DNA from: Acinetobacter celticus
GTDB lineage: Bacteria > Pseudomonadota > Gammaproteobacteria > Pseudomonadales > Moraxellaceae
Length of the DNA stretch: 64,000 bases
Direction of reading: 5' to 3'
NCBI RefSeq assembly: GCF_001707755.1
Contig: NZ_MBDL01000010.1
Location: 1-64,000 of the forward strand
Shown here: positions 36,661 through 47,610 of the stretch, in pieces
Numbering within the stretch: the stretch's first letter is position 1
Layout: each line of letters begins with the position of its first letter
Program-made: the position numbers and the translations under genes
Notes under the pieces: model-generated
Database searches by the model: none
Seen by the model: the letters and a program-made list of their open reading frames with translations, nothing else
Told to the model about the DNA's origin: nothing

Positions 36661-37255
36661 AAATTTTAAATAGATAATAATCAATTTCTTAGTATTAAGA
36701 AAACCAATACCGCAAACTATATATGGCTATTGATATTTTTAAATAATAAATACAAATTAAGCACAATCAAATGCATATATTATAAATTCGTTAAATATAT
36801 TTGTATTATATAGGAAGAAATTCCGCAAATAGTGATGCCACGATAGCCTGAAAAACACTGGTAGACTCAAAATAAAATTGACGAACTGAACACCGTATAG
36901 GTAAAACCATTTAAAAAAATGGCTTAACTAGCAATTGAATTTAAGTTGAATATAAAAGTCGTTATATCAAACAAATAAGTAAAAAATAAACCCAAAAAAT
37001 ATCTCTAAAGTTAAGTAATCTGAGTTTTACGTCAAAAAGCTATTTTTTCTTAATTATAAAGGCTGTTTTTAGAGCCTAAAAAATCATGATTTAATGCAGA
37101 TCATCAGGAAAAATGAATACTATTTAGTCGATATATTGTTTTTGTTTCATGACTTAAAAGTAAATTTTTTATCCGAAATGTGCGGTTAAGAAAGCATACT
37201 TTACCTAGAAATACGGTGTACTTCATAAACTCAAATTATTAGAACAACCGAATAC
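36661..37255. other. Gene-free AT-rich stretch
   Basis: About 600 bp between two convergent transcription units of the mandelate cluster with many stops in all frames. No gene or known element recognised apart from the degenerate IS end that follows. Confidence 0.4.
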
Positions 37256-37314
37256 TTAAGCGGTGATTTGAGTTTATGAAAATGCTCTATCTATCTTTTA
37301 TGCAATAAAGCTGT
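37256..37314 (+). mobile_element. Degenerate right end of an IS17-like element
   Basis: Resembles the last 60 bp of the copy ending at 8507: GTGATTTGAGTT..., GCTCTAT, and a tip CTTTTATGCAATAAAGCTG with two or three changes from the intact terminal repeat. Only the tip remains, inside the mandelate cluster. Confidence 0.5.
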
Positions 37315-37340
37315 TTTAAACACGGTCTTCATCATGAATT

Positions 37341-38744
37341 TTATAGGTCTGATATAGTCGGTTGAAAGGTATGCCAATCTGTTACTTTTTGGAAGTCTCC
37401 CCCCGCACGTACCAATAAAGCTTCTTGAAAATATGGGGCAACAAATTGAAAGCCAATTGGTGCCCCTTCTTGCGTAAAGCCACCCGGCAAAGTAATGGTC
37501 GGATGACCTGTTAAATTAAACGCTGTGGTATAACGAACAATCCCTTCAAATAAATTTTTGTCTTCACTAAATTTGTCTGATAAGTTAGTAAGGGATGCTG
37601 AAAAAGCAGATACGGGCATGAGGACTAAGTCAACCTGATCAAAGACGGCAGTGATCTTATGTTTAAAATCACGTCTGAATTGAAGTAGTTTCAAATATTC
37701 TGTCGCTAAAATTTTCTGCCCCATCTCAATAAACCCAGAAAAACTTGGCCCATACTGATCTTTAAATTGCTGATAATGTTGCTCATGTACTACGGCAGTT
37801 TCTACGGCACATAATGGTGCCCAGTTAATTGCAGCCGGTGTCGTATCAGGCATATTCATTTCAATCAGTTCTGCACCTAAAGATTTAACTGTTTCAATAA
37901 CTTGTCGCATAACACGCTGAGTATCAGCATCGGCTTTAGCAAATATAAAATCATACTCAATGCCAATTTTTAAACCTTTGATCCCTTTCGCCATTTCTTT
38001 AAGATAGTTAGGAACAACTTGTTCAAATGTAGTCACATCATTGCGGTCTTGACCTGCAATCAGTTGTAATAATACCGCAGCATCCGCAACACTTCTCGCC
38101 ATTGGGCCAACATGATCAAGTGAACTAGCAAATTCAAAGACACCCGCACGGCTTACGCACCCCCATGTAGGTTTAATACCTGTCAAATTATTGGCCGCGC
38201 ATGGAAAGCGGATAGAACCCCCTGTATCTGTGCCAAGCGAACCAAAACATAACCCTGCTGCAAGTGCAACTGCCGAACCATTCGAAGATGAACCTGCCCA
38301 TAGATGTTCCCCCCATGGATTTAGAGGAACAATAATATTCGGATGTGGGTCGGAAAATGCGGCCTCAGTGAGTTTTAATTTACCTATAATGATTGCCCCA
38401 GCATCAAGTAATTTATTCACAACAGTTGCATTGCTTGTGGGCATAACAGGATCAATCGTCATTCCATTTGTCGTAGGAACGCCTTTCATATCAAAGAGGT
38501 CTTTTAATGCAAGAGGTACACCATGTATAGGACTACGGATATTTCCTTGACTAATTTCCAGATCTGCTTGTTGTGCCGCATCTAAGGCTTGTTGTTTTAA
38601 TACCGTGACATAACTCAGTAACTTTTTATCCAGTTTTTCAATACGCTGTATTAAACGTAGTGTCACCTCCACAGAAGAAATTTCTTGACGATGAATCTTC
38701 TCAGCAATATCTAATAAACTCATGTAAAAGATATCTTGTTCCAT
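37341..38744 (-). CDS. Amidase-signature hydrolase, probable mandelamide hydrolase
   Basis: Amidase-signature enzyme of 467 residues with the complete Ser-cisSer-Lys triad: K81 in LALKDLFD, S153 in WAGSSSNGSA, S177 in GTDTGGSIRFPC. Pseudomonas putida mandelate clusters contain a mandelamide hydrolase (MdlY) of this family that feeds mandelate into the pathway. Here the gene is 45 bp downstream of the mandelate-dehydrogenase-type gene on the same strand. GatA is unlikely without GatB/GatC partners. Substrate is an inference from context. Confidence 0.75.
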   Translation of the reverse strand: MEQDIFYMSLLDIAEKIHRQEISSVEVTLRLIQRIEKLDKKLLSYVTVLKQQALDAAQQADLEISQGNIRSPIHGVPLALKDLFDMKGVPTTNGMTIDPVMPTSNATVVNKLLDAGAIIIGKLKLTEAAFSDPHPNIIVPLNPWGEHLWAGSSSNGSAVALAAGLCFGSLGTDTGGSIRFPCAANNLTGIKPTWGCVSRAGVFEFASSLDHVGPMARSVADAAVLLQLIAGQDRNDVTTFEQVVPNYLKEMAKGIKGLKIGIEYDFIFAKADADTQRVMRQVIETVKSLGAELIEMNMPDTTPAAINWAPLCAVETAVVHEQHYQQFKDQYGPSFSGFIEMGQKILATEYLKLLQFRRDFKHKITAVFDQVDLVLMPVSAFSASLTNLSDKFSEDKNLFEGIVRYTTAFNLTGHPTITLPGGFTQEGAPIGFQFVAPYFQEALLVRAGGDFQKVTDWHTFQPTISDL

Positions 38745-38789
38745 ATTTTACTTCCCTGAAATCATGAAAATTATCTAGACATAGCCCAT

Positions 38790-39998
38790 TTAAATACTTT
38801 GCTCATGAGTCAAATAATGCGTACTTAATTGTTTCACTGCTGGACAACCAATTTGTGCCAAAGTTCGGTCTATATCTTGTTTAAGGAGTTGTACCACTTC
38901 ATCAACCCCTGCCTCACCTTTTGCAGCCAGACCATATAACGTTGCTCGTCCTAAGCACACCATATTTGCCCCTAAACACAAAGCTTTGACAATATCTGAA
39001 CCTCGTCTAAAACCACTATCAATGAGTATTGAAGAGTGAGTGCTTGCAACCACATCATGCAATGTTTCCATTGGTGAAATACTACAATCTAATTGCCGAC
39101 CACCATGGTTTGATAGAATCACGCCATCGGCACCACATTGAATTGCTTTCAACGCATCTTCAGGACGAACAATACCTTTGACCAATAGTGTATGAGGCCA
39201 TATTTCTCTAATTTTTTTTAGACTTTCACTATTGAAACTGGCATCCATCTGCCGACTCATTAGCGCGGCTTGCACTTCAAGACTATTAATCTCTGATGTT
39301 ACGAAATTTGCCAATTGCGGTTTAGCGTTACAAATAAACCGCCATGACCAAGCTGGATGTAGCATGCCATCTAACACTAAGCGTGGTGAAAAACGTAATG
39401 GTAGCGCAAATGCATTGCGAATATCCCGCTCTCGATAACCATTCACGCCAACATCTAATGTAATCACTAAAGTGGTATAGCCTGCTTTAAGCGCCCGTTG
39501 CGCCATTTGTTCTGCCAATGCCTGATGCACCACATACAGTTGAAACCATTTTTCTCCATCACAACTTTTGGCAACCTCTTCAATTGACATATTCGAAGCA
39601 GTAGATAACATAAACGGAATATTGGCCTTGGCTGCACTTTTAGCAAGTAAGGCATCTCCGTTAGGCCATAAAGAACTATTTAACCCTGTTGGTGCAATGG
39701 CAAATGGTGCATCCCATATTTTATTAAATAACTGACACGAAATATCACGCTGACTTACATCCACCAAACGCTGAGGCTTAAAGCGCCACTGATCAAATAC
39801 CGTTCGGTTATGTTGTAAACCTTTTTCGTCTTCAGCCCCCCCATCCAGATAATCAAAAATAATCCGTGGCAAATTGGCTTTTGCTAATTGGCGATAATCT
39901 TCTACATTGATCAATGGATGAGACTCAAAAATAATCCGTGGCAAATTGGCTTTTGCTAATTGGCGATAATCTTCTACATTGATCAATGGATGAGACAA
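38790..39998 (-). CDS. mdlB: FMN-dependent 2-hydroxyacid dehydrogenase, probable L(S)-mandelate dehydrogenase, with duplicated N-terminus
   Basis: A 402-residue alpha-hydroxyacid oxidase family flavoprotein. FMN-site and catalytic motifs: IIFDYLDGGAEDEKG, TLVITLDVGVNGYRERDIRN, the catalytic His in ILSNHGGRQLD, and LIDSGFRRGSDIVKAL. The family also covers L-lactate dehydrogenase and glycolate oxidase. Next to benzoylformate decarboxylase it is most likely the (S)-mandelate dehydrogenase. The first 24 residues (SHPLINVEDYRQLAKANLPR...) are present twice because of a perfect 72-bp tandem repeat. The only in-frame start is TTG at 39998, with AAGGA seven bases upstream. An ATG at 40003 is out of frame. 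Confidence 0.82.
   Translation of the reverse strand: MSHPLINVEDYRQLAKANLPRIIFESHPLINVEDYRQLAKANLPRIIFDYLDGGAEDEKGLQHNRTVFDQWRFKPQRLVDVSQRDISCQLFNKIWDAPFAIAPTGLNSSLWPNGDALLAKSAAKANIPFMLSTASNMSIEEVAKSCDGEKWFQLYVVHQALAEQMAQRALKAGYTTLVITLDVGVNGYRERDIRNAFALPLRFSPRLVLDGMLHPAWSWRFICNAKPQLANFVTSEINSLEVQAALMSRQMDASFNSESLKKIREIWPHTLLVKGIVRPEDALKAIQCGADGVILSNHGGRQLDCSISPMETLHDVVASTHSSILIDSGFRRGSDIVKALCLGANMVCLGRATLYGLAAKGEAGVDEVVQLLKQDIDRTLAQIGCPAVKQLSTHYLTHEQSI
39853..39996. repeat. Perfect 72-bp tandem duplication at the 5' end of mdlB
   Basis: 39853-39924 and 39925-39996 are identical, each beginning TCAAAAATAATCCGTGG on the plus strand. Exactly 24 codons, so the frame is kept. Identity implies a recent event. 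Confidence 0.95.
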
Positions 39999-40050
39999 GG
40001 CATTTTCCTTTTTTTTAATTTTTAACTTACAAATTTTTCAAATTCAAAAA

Positions 40051-41739
40051 TTACTGCCAATGTTTACATTTACTGGTTTTGCCAATTCCAGGGTTGAAAG
40101 TATTGGTTGGATCTAATTGTTTTAAATGTGCCTGATAGTCTGAAGATGCCTGATAAAGATGTCCCACATTATGTTCTGCAGGATATTTCGCACCGCGCTG
40201 TTCCAAATACGCGAGGACGTCATCCTTAAACTGATGAGCATCGATACCATCTTTCAGCAAATAATCTTGATGAGATACAAAACAAAAAAAGTGTCCACAG
40301 CAACTTTCCATCATCACCTGCTGTTTTAAATGTTCAGGTAAATCAATCAACCATTGCGCATCATTTCTTCGAAAGGCGACATCAAAAGATACCAAGCGTG
40401 TATTAGGATCAATATTTTTACTTTCACAATAGTAAATAATGCATCCGCCTACGGCAAAACGAATGAGAAATGCATTTTTTTCTTCTTTTTTGGTACATTG
40501 AAAAAACTGCTCGGTCTGACCTGCAAAAAAATCTGTTAAGAGTTTTTTTAGTTCATCATTCTGTGGCATATCAATTTTAAGCATGAGCAGATGCGGATAG
40601 GTCTGATGAAAATTTTGTAGTCGTGGTTCAATCCATGAGGGTGCAAGACGATTAAACAACTGAATACAACGGTCTGCTATATTATTTGGGACAAGAGGTA
40701 TACATTTAAAAAAACGATCAATTTTTGCTTTAAGCCCAAAAAGTGCAGGAATTTTTTCTGCACCCCAAATATCAATTGCTTTATACATATGTTTGGCATA
40801 GTGCTGGGTCAGCTCAAACGCATTTTTATGAATGTATTCTGCTTGACTTGGAAGCACCGATAAGTGCTCTAACAAATATTTACGCAACTGAATTAACTTG
40901 GTTTCATCATGACTGCCAATTAAATATGTCGTTGCTTCAACTGCTGCTTCAAAAGTGGGCAACCGTACAGCGAAGACAGCTAATTTTCCTGAACAACCTG
41001 CACTTTCATGCAAATACTCTGGGTTTCCGTTATATCTGGTCGGCGTCGGTGAAGTTGTATCTCGTAAAGTATCTGCATAATTTTCGGCCCAAATTTTTCC
41101 ATTCCACGCGTCACTCTGACCTGTACGATAATGCTGTTGCTCTAAATTTTGGAAAATTTCTTCAGGCGTTTCACCTAAATTAATCCCTAAATGATTAACC
41201 AATTGCAGTTCGCCCTGTGCATTTATTTGAGCAAATAAGGATTTTTCTGTATAGGCCGGGCCACGACGAATTAACGAGCCCCCTGAATTATTACAAATTC
41301 CACCAATCACAGATGCACCAATACATGATGAACCAATAACAGAATGTGGTTCACGCTGATAAGGCTTTAAAGCAATTTCCAATTCAGTCAGGGTTGTGCC
41401 TGGAAATGCCAACACTTGATTGGCATCATCTAGTAATTGTAATCCTTTAAGTTTTAATGTACTGACCACGACAACATCACGGTCATAATCATTGGAGTCA
41501 GGTGTTGAACCACCTGTCACACCTGTATTGGCCGCCTGTAGAATCATGATGACATCATGTTTGACACATAATTCTAAAGTTTTCCACAACTCCAATAACG
41601 TCTTAGGAATAATCACTGCAACCGCCTCACCTTTCCCAACCCGAAAGCCTTTGACATAAGGTGCTTTATCGGTCTCCTTGCTCAGTACTTGTGCCGAACT
41701 CAAAGCTTGAGACAATTCATTGATGATCTGATGTTGCAT
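40051..41739 (-). CDS. Quinone-dependent D-lactate-dehydrogenase-type flavoprotein, candidate D(R)-mandelate dehydrogenase
   Basis: A 562-residue FAD enzyme of the Dld family, peripheral on the inner membrane. The FAD-binding motif is MILQAANTGVTGGSTPDSND, then GSSCIGASVIGGICNNSGGS. The C-terminal membrane-associated lactate dehydrogenase domain includes CCGHFFCFVSHQDYL and PAEHNVGHLY. The start at 41739 has GAGGA nine bases upstream. Acinetobacter is known biochemically to own a membrane-bound D(-)-mandelate dehydrogenase distinct from the L(+) enzyme. Between mdlB and mdlC this gene is the obvious candidate. The alternative is plain D-lactate dehydrogenase. Confidence 0.8.
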   Translation of the reverse strand: MQHQIINELSQALSSAQVLSKETDKAPYVKGFRVGKGEAVAVIIPKTLLELWKTLELCVKHDVIMILQAANTGVTGGSTPDSNDYDRDVVVVSTLKLKGLQLLDDANQVLAFPGTTLTELEIALKPYQREPHSVIGSSCIGASVIGGICNNSGGSLIRRGPAYTEKSLFAQINAQGELQLVNHLGINLGETPEEIFQNLEQQHYRTGQSDAWNGKIWAENYADTLRDTTSPTPTRYNGNPEYLHESAGCSGKLAVFAVRLPTFEAAVEATTYLIGSHDETKLIQLRKYLLEHLSVLPSQAEYIHKNAFELTQHYAKHMYKAIDIWGAEKIPALFGLKAKIDRFFKCIPLVPNNIADRCIQLFNRLAPSWIEPRLQNFHQTYPHLLMLKIDMPQNDELKKLLTDFFAGQTEQFFQCTKKEEKNAFLIRFAVGGCIIYYCESKNIDPNTRLVSFDVAFRRNDAQWLIDLPEHLKQQVMMESCCGHFFCFVSHQDYLLKDGIDAHQFKDDVLAYLEQRGAKYPAEHNVGHLYQASSDYQAHLKQLDPTNTFNPGIGKTSKCKHWQ

Positions 41740-41780
41740 AATTATTTTCCTCACTTTATTTTCAATGATGTACTGCACAC

Positions 41781-43572
<1,792 letters not shown>

Positions 43573-43625
43573 TGCTACAGCTCGATATCGTGAATCTGCG
43601 AAATTGTATTCACGATGCCGAGTAT
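43573..43625. repeat. Intergenic hairpin repeat, copy 3, without the dif-like core
   Basis: Shares ACAGCTCGATATCGTGAAT...TTCACGATGCCGAGTAT with copies 1 and 2 (three or four changes) and then diverges. The hairpin is kept but the dif-like core is absent. This shows that the two halves can be separate. Confidence 0.65.
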
Positions 43626-43690
43626 TATTTCAAGAGCATGGTACTGCACTTTAAAATGGTAATCTAAATATTGCACAAGTCTTAGCAAGT

Positions 43691-43736
43691 AGCACATTTG
43701 AGTTTGGCTATCTCGCTATTTTTTATACAACAAAGG
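43691..43736 (+). mobile_element. Degenerate right tip of an IS17-like element
   Basis: ATTTGAGTTTGGCTATCTCG and TTTTTATACAACAAAGGT resemble the right end of the copy ending at 8507. Only the tip is left, just after repeat copy 3. Confidence 0.4.
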
Positions 43737-43747
43737 TCAACAAACTA

Positions 43748-44500
43748 CTAAACAGTCCTTCCACCATCGACTGGAAATTCCACACCGGTAATAAACGATG
43801 CTTGGTCAGACACTAAATAAAGTGCCGCATTGGCTACATCATCCGCTTCTACAAAACGCCCCATTGGAATTGTCGCAATAAACTTAGCTCTATTTTCAGG
43901 CGTATCAGGGACACCCATGGCAGCTTCAAGTATGCCTGTTGCACCTAATGTCGGACAAATTGCATTGACTCGAATATTCCAAGGCGCTAATTCTACCGCC
44001 ATTGATTTTGACAACATATTCACTGCACCTTTAGAACCGTTATACCACATCAAACCTGGTCTAGGACGGATGCCTGCGACAGATCCAATGTTGAGTATCA
44101 CACCACTTTTTTGTTCACGCATCATAGGAATAACGGCATGTGAAAAATTGAAAATTGACTTTACATTGACTCTAAAGACATGGTCAAAAGTTGCCTCATC
44201 CACCTCAAGCATTGGTTTATTTTGATGAGTCACGCCAGCATTATTTACCAATATATCCACTTGACCCAATTGCGTGCTGACTTGTTGCACAACAGTTTGT
44301 ACCGTATCAAAATCGCCGACATCAACTTGAATCGCAATAGCGGAATCACCAATCTCTCTTGCAACACGCTCTGCTGACTGCAAATTAAGATCTAGAATGG
44401 CGACTTTTGCGCCTTGCTTAGCAAATTGTTTTGCAATGGCTTCACCGAAACCAGAACCTGCGCCTGTAACGATGGCAACTTTATCCTTTAGATTTAACAT
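43748..44500 (-). CDS. SDR-family oxidoreductase of the mandelate cluster
   Basis: Classical short-chain dehydrogenase of 250 residues. The cofactor motif is IVTGAGSGFGEAIAKQF, with D at LDLNLQ after strand 2 suggesting NAD(H). Active-site elements are NNAG, the serine in LNIGSVAGIRP and the YxxxK motif as WYNGSKGAVNM. The C-terminal GVEFPVDGGRTV is typical. Its reaction is not known. Placed between the symporter and mdlC on the same strand, it may interconvert a hydroxy- and keto-form of an aromatic side chain or an aryl alcohol. Confidence 0.82.
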   Translation of the reverse strand: MLNLKDKVAIVTGAGSGFGEAIAKQFAKQGAKVAILDLNLQSAERVAREIGDSAIAIQVDVGDFDTVQTVVQQVSTQLGQVDILVNNAGVTHQNKPMLEVDEATFDHVFRVNVKSIFNFSHAVIPMMREQKSGVILNIGSVAGIRPRPGLMWYNGSKGAVNMLSKSMAVELAPWNIRVNAICPTLGATGILEAAMGVPDTPENRAKFIATIPMGRFVEADDVANAALYLVSDQASFITGVEFPVDGGRTV

Positions 44501-44546
44501 GCTTACTCCTTGTCGCTATGATTTTAAATAATTGAAATAACAACAG

Positions 44547-46199
44547 TTAATGTACAGGTACTTTTTCTAAATCTGCTTGTCTAGCACCTAATTCAGAACG
44601 AACAACTTGTTGTTCAAAGCCAGCTCTATCTATTGCAGCACGCTCACTATGATCCGTTAAGGAAACAACACAACTTACGATAAATGCCAAAGGCATGGAA
44701 AATAATGCAGGGTTGTCATATGGGAAAATGGCCTGAGCATAGCCTAAAACACCAACCCACACCGTTGGTGAGAGCACAACGAGAACAATTGCAGAAATAA
44801 TGCCTGTAAATCCGCCCCATAATGCCCCTCTCGTGGTGAGATCTTTCCAATACATCGCTAAAAACAGCACAGGAAAATTAGCAGATGCCGCAATACCAAA
44901 AGTCAGCCCCATTAAAAAGGTAATATTCATTTTTTCAAATAAAATACCGCAAGCTATAGCAATCACACCAAGGCCAATCACCGCCACTCTTGAAATATTC
45001 ATCTCTTGTTTTTCAGTCGCTTGCCCTTTTTTAATCACTTTCTGAAAAAGGTCATGAGAAATTGCCGATGCACCTGCCAGCGTTAAGCCTGCAACCACAG
45101 CAAGAATCGTGGCGAAAGCCACCGCAGAGAGAAAACCTAATAAAAGATTGCCGCCTAAAGCGCCAGCCAGATGAATAGCAACCATATTTGAGCCACCAAT
45201 TAATTCTCCACCTAATTTTCCATCCACATAAAAATTTGGATTAGTGCCAATAATTGAAATGGCAGCAAAACCAAGGATACAAACTAAAATAAAGAAATAA
45301 CCGATATATCCCGAAGCATAAAAGACCGATTTACGCGCCTCTTGAGCATTCGAAACAGTAAAGAAACGCATTAAAATATGAGGTAAGCCCGCTAAGCCAA
45401 AAATTAAAGCGAGTGAAGTTGATAATGCATTAATTGGATTAGAAAGCATCGAGCCAGGTTCCAAGACCTTTTGCCCTAAATGATGATTTTTTACAGCGGC
45501 AGCAACTAAATTATCGAAACTAAAGCCAAAATATCTTAAACACAAAAATGTCAGTACCGTACCGCCAAACAATAATAAAATTGCTTTAACAATCTGAATC
45601 CAAGTAGTTGCCAACATGCCACCGAACATGACATAAACCAGCATAAGACAACCGACTAAAACCACAGCAACAGTATAATCAATCCCAAATAACAGTTTGA
45701 TCAATTGTCCTGCACCGACCATTTGTAATAATAGATAGCAACACACCACGATTAATGAACCACAGGTTGCTAAAACACGGGTTTTTGCAGGTTCTAAACG
45801 ATAGGAAACAATATCTGCAAAAGTATATTTTCCTAAATTTCGCAGTCGCTCAGCCATTAAAAAAGTTAAGATTGGCCAACAGACAAAAAAGCCTGTGACA
45901 TAAATAAAACCATCATAACCTTTAAAAAAGACCATGCTTGAAGCACCAAGCAAAGTAGAGGCAGACATATAATCACCAGCAATAGCTAAACCATTTTGCT
46001 TTGCTGAAATTGAACCGCCCGCAGTATAAAAATCTTCTTTTGAATGGGTTTTTCGAGCAGCTTGCCAAGTAATCACCAAAGTAATAAAAACAATTGTGGT
46101 GAACATGCCAATTGCAGTCCAATTCAATGCCTGATGCGTTGCAGCTTGTGCATGGCTGCTAGAGACAACAATCATTGCCAAAAGTAAAAATTTATTCAT
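44547..46199 (-). CDS. Sodium:solute symporter (SSS family), ActP-like monocarboxylate importer
   Basis: A 550-residue membrane protein with a cleavable signal-like start (SSSHAQA) and 13 predicted helices, as in ActP/MctC. Family pattern: [53 protein letters not shown], and [20 protein letters not shown]. It overlaps its small DUF485 partner by 8 bp. ActP relatives take up acetate, lactate or pyruvate. In this cluster mandelate or benzoylformate is a reasonable guess, giving the cluster two importers of different energetics (Na+ and H+). Confidence 0.86.
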   Translation of the reverse strand: MNKFLLLAMIVVSSSHAQAATHQALNWTAIGMFTTIVFITLVITWQAARKTHSKEDFYTAGGSISAKQNGLAIAGDYMSASTLLGASSMVFFKGYDGFIYVTGFFVCWPILTFLMAERLRNLGKYTFADIVSYRLEPAKTRVLATCGSLIVVCCYLLLQMVGAGQLIKLLFGIDYTVAVVLVGCLMLVYVMFGGMLATTWIQIVKAILLLFGGTVLTFLCLRYFGFSFDNLVAAAVKNHHLGQKVLEPGSMLSNPINALSTSLALIFGLAGLPHILMRFFTVSNAQEARKSVFYASGYIGYFFILVCILGFAAISIIGTNPNFYVDGKLGGELIGGSNMVAIHLAGALGGNLLLGFLSAVAFATILAVVAGLTLAGASAISHDLFQKVIKKGQATEKQEMNISRVAVIGLGVIAIACGILFEKMNITFLMGLTFGIAASANFPVLFLAMYWKDLTTRGALWGGFTGIISAIVLVVLSPTVWVGVLGYAQAIFPYDNPALFSMPLAFIVSCVVSLTDHSERAAIDRAGFEQQVVRSELGARQADLEKVPVH

Positions 46200-46503
46200 A
46201 TTGATACTCCTGCTTCAATTGCGCTTTTATTCGGTCAAAATGCTGATTGGTGATGTAAATATAAAGGCCTGTAATCAGCCAACTGAAAATAATAACTAAT
46301 GCTGCAATTGGCATCCCAATGGTCATTACCCGATCACCCAAGGTCTGCGCAAGAAGATGTGGGTAAAAGCTAGCAACCCCTATGAATAAAAAATACATCA
46401 CTAAAATACAGATACTTAACCACATGGCAAAACGATTGCGAGCCTTGACCATCTTGGTAAATTTTGTATTTTGAATAATGGCAATTTCTATATTTCCTTG
46501 CAT
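46192..46503 (-). CDS. DUF485 membrane partner of the SSS symporter
   Basis: A 103-residue protein with two hydrophobic helices ([18 protein letters not shown] and [20 protein letters not shown]) and the DUF485/YjcH pattern. DUF485 genes almost always precede ActP-type symporters, as here, with an 8-bp overlap. Confidence 0.85.
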   Translation of the reverse strand: MQGNIEIAIIQNTKFTKMVKARNRFAMWLSICILVMYFLFIGVASFYPHLLAQTLGDRVMTIGMPIAALVIIFSWLITGLYIYITNQHFDRIKAQLKQEYQYE

Positions 46504-46526
46504 ATAAAAAATCCTTTTTTATGGTT

Positions 46527-46880
46527 TTATACGGCATTTAGTTGCTGAAAATAGTGCTGATATTTTTCTCTTAATTGTTTTTTACTGATTTTTCCTGTTG
46601 GAGTATGAGGGATTTCTTTCACCACAATCGTTGCAGAAGGCAATGCCCATTTATGTAAATCATTAGATAGATAAAGCAATATCTCCTCATGACTAATCGA
46701 TTGATTTTCCTTCGCCACAAGAATCAATAAAGGACGCTCTCCCCATTTGGCATGCTCTACTGCAATGACTGCAGCCTCATGAACTTTGTGATATCCCATT
46801 GCCGCATTTTCTACTTCAACGCTGCTGATCCATTCACCACCTGATTTGATCATGTCTTTGGCACGATCTGTAATATGCAT
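46527..46880 (-). pseudogene. C-terminal remnant of an AMP-forming acyl-CoA synthetase
   Basis: The frame starts inside motif A8: [20 protein letters not shown], then [20 protein letters not shown] and the lysine region PHTPTGKISKKQLREKY. This is the C-terminal lid domain of a fatty-acyl-CoA ligase. The roughly 420-residue N-terminal adenylation domain is gone. Upstream codons in this frame (to 46946) are out-of-frame phosphotransferase sequence. Probably untranslated or non-functional. Confidence 0.75.
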
Positions 46881-47115
46881 ATAAACGATGTAAAAGATCA
46901 TATTCTTGTTTACGGTCTGAACTGGCATCCACACCCGTTTCCGCATTTTTTCTTAAAACAATGTCATAATTTGCATGATTACGTTGACCCGAAATTTCCC
47001 AATTTTCCTGAATAGCTCCACCACTCAGTTTTTTAATTAGCATCGGTGAGTCAGTGATAAAATCCAACCGTTGCATTAACAGTGTTTGTAAACCTTGAAC
47101 TTGAATGCCATCCAT
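46881..47115 (-). pseudogene. N-terminal remnant of a phosphotransferase (APH/ACAD10-like)
   Basis: The start at 47115 has GGAG eight bases upstream. The product begins MDGIQVQGLQTLLMQRLDFI and includes KLSGGAIQENWEISGQ and YDIVLRK, the ATP-binding start of aminoglycoside-phosphotransferase-fold proteins that accompany acyl-CoA dehydrogenases. After [10 protein letters not shown] (about 46881) it runs into the acyl-CoA synthetase sequence in a different frame and stops at 46834. A deletion of more than 2 kb explains the joint. Confidence 0.7.
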
Positions 47116-47481
47116 AACATATCTCCTTTTTATTTCATAAAGCAAATAATGTGCCATTAATTTTTTTATTATTTTTCAACTAGTTATAAATTAAAAATGT
47201 TTTCAATTTTGAAATTTTATTTTCATTTTTGAATATATTGATTATACACGGCTATGCATAAAGCTTGATTAACAATATTTTCCTAAAATAAATCAGTCTT
47301 CACCCCCAATACCTTCCTCACCATAAATGGGCTTTTTTACAATTCAGTCTTAATCAAGCAAAGTGAAATATCAACACACTACCCCCTGAGGGATGTGAAT
47401 CTAAATTTCTGAGCAAGACGTACAAAATCTTGTCTCACAACAGGTTTAATTAATGAAATATAATATTCTGATGTAATAAAA
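47116..47481. other. Gene-free stretch
   Basis: AT-rich, no supported frame. It lies between the fused remnants and the acyl-CoA dehydrogenase terminator. Confidence 0.35.
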
Positions 47482-47538
47482 CCTGAACCCTTTATAGTTA
47501 AAGTATTTACACTCACATTTTAACTATTAGGGTTCAGG
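47482..47538. terminator. Long stem hairpin, probable terminator of the acyl-CoA dehydrogenase gene
   Basis: CCTGAACCC...ATAGTTAAA (47482-47502) pairs with TTTAACTAT...GGGTTCAGG (47519-47538), about 20 bp with a small mismatch, around a 16-base loop. T-rich sequence follows on both strands, so it can end transcription in either direction. It lies 73 bp beyond the acyl-CoA dehydrogenase stop. Confidence 0.6.
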
Positions 47539-47610
47539 CTTTTTGTTTAAATTAAACGATCGGACAGCAGTGGCCTAAAAGCTTTTTTTAAACGTCTGTG
47601 TTTGAAACGC

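Noticed and set aside
40001..40003. ATG just upstream of the mdlB frame
   Set aside because: It is out of frame with the enzyme. The in-frame TTG at 39998 has a well-placed AAGGA.
46881..46946. Extension of the acyl-CoA synthetase remnant to an ATG at 46946
   Set aside because: These codons read the phosphotransferase sequence in the wrong frame.
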